From the NCBI GenBank assembly GCA_937875805.1, contig CALFHG010000090.1:1-8554 (forward strand): DNA of 8,554 nucleotides, given 5' to 3'. The position numbers and the translations under genes are program-made. Every line of letters begins with the position of its first letter. Position 1 is the stretch's first letter. The stretch is from an uncultured Nitrosopumilaceae archaeon (GTDB lineage: Archaea > Thermoproteota > Nitrososphaeria > Nitrososphaerales > Nitrosopumilaceae). The notes under the pieces were generated by a model. The model made no database searches, was not told the origin of the DNA, and was given only the letters and a program-made list of their open reading frames with translations. Shown piece after piece: positions 6,940 through 8,554 of this stretch.

Positions 6940-6960
6940 AATAATAAATCGATAATAATC

Positions 6961-8121
6961 ATGGTAAATGAGCATGTTTTGACAGTAAGCCTAGAAGAGT
7001 TTGGATTAAGCAAGTATGAAGCACAGGCATATGTGGCATTGATTGCAAAGGGCACAATTTCAGCAAGCGAATTAGCATATTATTCAGAGATTCCACGAAC
7101 TAAAATTTATCCAACATTATTAAAATTGGAAAGTAAAAAACTAGCCATTATTTCAAAAAGTAAACCCATCATGTGTACAGCAATTGCTCCTGAAGATGCC
7201 TTTGACGGAATAATTCATGAGCAAATCAATAAAGTAAATGCAATGAACACACTGATTTCAAATTTAAAGAAAGCAAGTGAAGACAGTAGAAAATCACGAG
7301 GTTCTGAAGAAAAAAGATATTTTCATTTGAGTGCAAATAATGTCCTATCACAATTACAAACAATGATTGAAGGATCAAAATCATCAATTAAAATCATGAC
7401 AGATCAATGGGGTTTTGAATTATTATCTGAATGTAAAGGACAATTATTATCAGTGTTACGTCGAAATCTAGAGGTCAAAGTTCTAGTACCATCATCTCAA
7501 ATTTGTTCTGAATCATTTAGAGTGATTCCTGACGGAGTAGAAATCAGAGTATCAGAGATTACACAGAACTGTTTTATTTTTGATGAAACAGAATTACTAA
7601 TGATAAATAATGAGAATGGTAAAGGTGCAATTTTTTCATCTACAGATATTTTAGGTATGAACCAAGAGAAAATGTTTTCAAATATTTGGAAAAATGCAAC
7701 AAAGACAAAAGCTTTGGCAGACATGACAAAAACTGAAGCACAAGAGATTTACAAAATTATTAAAATTGTCAACGAATCAGGTCTACTATATTTACTAGAC
7801 TCTGCAATGATATCTAAAAAATCAGAAGCAGACATGTTCAAACTTTTAGATAAGAATGGAATTTCTTTAAAAACAAAAACACTAGATGACGTAATTGAGA
7901 TTATTGATGCAGTGATGCAAATTACATGTTCAGGCCATGTTAATTTTGAAGCAAACACCAAAAACATAACAGTAGAATCAAAATTAAACAGTGGTCACTC
8001 TTTACCATGGGTATCAATTTTGAACGGATGTCTTCTGAAACAAGGGTACAAAACAAGAACGGTATATCAGAACAATTCAAACAAGGGCGAAAAAATCCTT
8101 ATCAAAATAAGTAAAAATTAG
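6961..8121 (+). CDS. TrmB-family transcriptional regulator with extra C-terminal domain
   Basis: This 386-residue protein is a DNA-binding regulator of the archaeal TrmB family. Residues about 8-78 are the TrmB winged helix: SLEEFGLSKYEAQAYVALI, then SASELAYYSEIPRTKIYPTL as the recognition region and a wing ending in KPIMCTAIAP. Residues 80-110 look like a dimerising coiled coil. Residues about 118-245 resemble the phospholipase-D-like sensor region found behind many TrmB helices (SSIKIMTDQWGFELL, LEVKVLVPSS, CFIFDETELLMI, MFSNIWKN), with no catalytic HKD motif, so it probably binds a ligand or partner. Residues about 255-386 form an additional domain I do not recognise, helical at first and strand-rich at the end. 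The gene diverges from the ESCRT-III-like/cdvC cluster, and an inverted repeat lies between them. It may control that cluster, itself, or genes elsewhere; its ligand cannot be read from the sequence. The ATG at 6961 gives the normal N-terminus. Confidence 0.85.
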   Translation: MVNEHVLTVSLEEFGLSKYEAQAYVALIAKGTISASELAYYSEIPRTKIYPTLLKLESKKLAIISKSKPIMCTAIAPEDAFDGIIHEQINKVNAMNTLISNLKKASEDSRKSRGSEEKRYFHLSANNVLSQLQTMIEGSKSSIKIMTDQWGFELLSECKGQLLSVLRRNLEVKVLVPSSQICSESFRVIPDGVEIRVSEITQNCFIFDETELLMINNENGKGAIFSSTDILGMNQEKMFSNIWKNATKTKALADMTKTEAQEIYKIIKIVNESGLLYLLDSAMISKKSEADMFKLLDKNGISLKTKTLDDVIEIIDAVMQITCSGHVNFEANTKNITVESKLNSGHSLPWVSILNGCLLKQGYKTRTVYQNNSNKGEKILIKISKN

Positions 8122-8123
8122 TA

Positions 8124-8231
8124 TCAATCATTTTGGTATTCTTGTTGAATTAATTCAATAGTCTTAGAATCAAATTTTGCAAAGAATTTGTTCAATTCTT
8201 CCTCATCTAATTCTTCATCATGAAACAGCAT
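8124..8231 (-). CDS. Possible 35-residue acidic small protein
   Basis: This short frame reads MLFHDEELDEEELNKFFAKF, then DSKTIELIQQEYQND. It is amphipathic and strongly acidic (12 Asp/Glu), and would fold as one or two helices. An in-frame stop lies 4 codons before the ATG, so 35 residues is the full length. Its stop lies 2 nt from the stop of the convergent TrmB-family gene, a tidy gene-end arrangement. Against it, I see no clear ribosome binding site or TATA box upstream, and a frame this short can arise by chance. I do not recognise a family. Confidence 0.45.
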   Translation of the reverse strand: MLFHDEELDEEELNKFFAKFDSKTIELIQQEYQND

Positions 8232-8245
8232 ATACAATTTTGATT
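8232..8245. repeat. 14-nt repeat, copy 2
   Basis: ATACAATTTTGATT is identical to 6881-6894 and directly abuts the start codon of the possible minus-strand small gene. Chance is a sufficient explanation. The rest of the 8246-8336 spacer holds nothing I can assign. Confidence 0.3.
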
Positions 8246-8339
8246 AGCATCTAGACATTCATTACATTAGCAAGTAAGAAACATGTACAAAATACTCAGT
8301 TTTCATACCTCAAAGTCACAAACAGGCTCAGTGAAATAC

Positions 8340-8349
8340 AAAATTTATG
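8340..8349 (+). promoter_or_regulatory. Candidate TATA box for the gene at 8388
   Basis: AAAATTTATG is a good archaeal TATA-like match. A start site about 26 nt downstream, near 8371, would leave a 17-nt leader that contains the Shine-Dalgarno sequence, so the two signals agree with each other. Confidence 0.45.
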
Positions 8350-8377
8350 GTCATCACCAATAAATAATTCCAATCAA

Positions 8378-8382
8378 GAGGT
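8378..8382 (+). promoter_or_regulatory. Ribosome binding site for the gene at 8388
   Basis: GAGGT lies 5 nt before the ATG at 8388. It is among the clearest Shine-Dalgarno sequences in the window and fixes the start of the partial gene that follows. Confidence 0.65.
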
Positions 8383-8387
8383 AGACC

Positions 8388-8554
8388 ATGCAGATAATTT
8401 CAATAGATTATATTCTAGAATGTATGAATGATGAAAAAAACTATTTTGGAGATTTATGGCAAACATGTTTGAATAATAAAAAAAGATTCAACAGAACTAA
8501 ACTAAAAGAAATTTTAAAAAGAATGGAAGTGTTAGGGCACATCAAGAAACACGG
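8388..8554 (+). CDS. Partial small protein, winged-helix-like N-terminus
   Basis: The first 55 codons of a plus-strand gene that runs off the window. It begins MQIISIDYILECMNDEKNYF, with a basic, helix-rich second part whose RTKLKEILKRMEVLGHIKK (residues 36-54) has the pattern of a winged-helix recognition helix leading into a wing. That suggests a small archaeal DNA-binding regulator, but many helical proteins look similar and the C-terminal part is missing. A TATA-like box and a good GAGGT ribosome binding site precede it, so the gene itself is likely real. No link to the TrmB-family gene is visible apart from shared direction. Confidence 0.6.
   Translation, partial: MQIISIDYILECMNDEKNYFGDLWQTCLNNKKRFNRTKLKEILKRMEVLGHIKKH

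Noticed and set aside
7497..7967. Two minus-strand open frames of 72-75 codons inside the TrmB-family gene
   Set aside because: They are antisense shadows with Ser/Ile/Phe-rich translations and no initiation signals.
8145..8158. Perfect 14-bp palindrome TTGAATTAATTCAA as an operator or terminator
   Set aside because: It lies inside the possible small gene and just beyond the TrmB-family stop, is made almost only of A and T, and is not followed by a T-run; chance is enough to explain it.
8283..8363. Plus-strand 26-codon frame starting MYKILSFHTS
   Set aside because: It has no ribosome binding site, and its end overlaps the candidate promoter of the gene at 8388; the length is within chance.
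1..8554. CRISPR arrays, tRNA or rRNA genes, insertion sequences or phage genes
   Set aside because: No regularly spaced repeats, cloverleaf-like sequences, transposase or integrase motifs were seen; the window reads as a normal chromosomal region.

Overview
The window looks like chromosomal DNA of an ammonia-oxidising archaeon of the Nitrososphaerota (Thaumarchaeota), most likely a Nitrosopumilus-like marine lineage. The base composition is strongly A+T-rich and genes are tightly packed. A Vps4-type AAA ATPase of the archaeal Cdv/ESCRT division machinery sits next to TrmB-type regulation and carAB. Promoter candidates are archaeal (TATA-like boxes close to the start codons), and TTG starts occur. 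The assignment rests on gene content and protein style, not on a database match.

Layout. From 73 to 6801 all genes run on the minus strand, read from right to left. A three-gene cluster comes first: a divergent ESCRT-III (Snf7/CdvB-like) protein (6238-6801), a small acidic helical protein of unknown function (5751-6236, 1 nt after the previous stop), and the Vps4-like ATPase CdvC (4549-5742, 8 nt after the previous stop). A stem-loop followed by six T closes this cluster (4518-4552). Then come carA (3316-4473) and carB (73-3315), the two subunits of glutamine-dependent carbamoyl-phosphate synthetase, with carB starting directly after the carA stop. Both appear to start at TTG. A gene for a TrmB-family regulator (6961-8121, plus strand) diverges from the ESCRT cluster across a 159-bp region. 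That region holds an 8-bp inverted repeat overlapping a candidate minus-strand TATA box. To the right lie a possible 35-residue acidic protein (minus strand) and the first 55 codons of a small winged-helix-like protein (plus strand) that runs off the window.

How the parts work together. CarA releases ammonia from glutamine and CarB makes carbamoyl phosphate for pyrimidine and arginine synthesis. CdvC is expected to remodel ESCRT-III polymers during division or other membrane scission. The most notable point is the linkage. As I recall, the described CdvB-type proteins of N. maritimus are encoded away from cdvC. Here a highly divergent ESCRT-III-fold gene and an unrecognised small helical gene appear co-transcribed with cdvC, facing a TrmB-type regulator. 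This may be an uncharacterised accessory ESCRT module with its own regulation.
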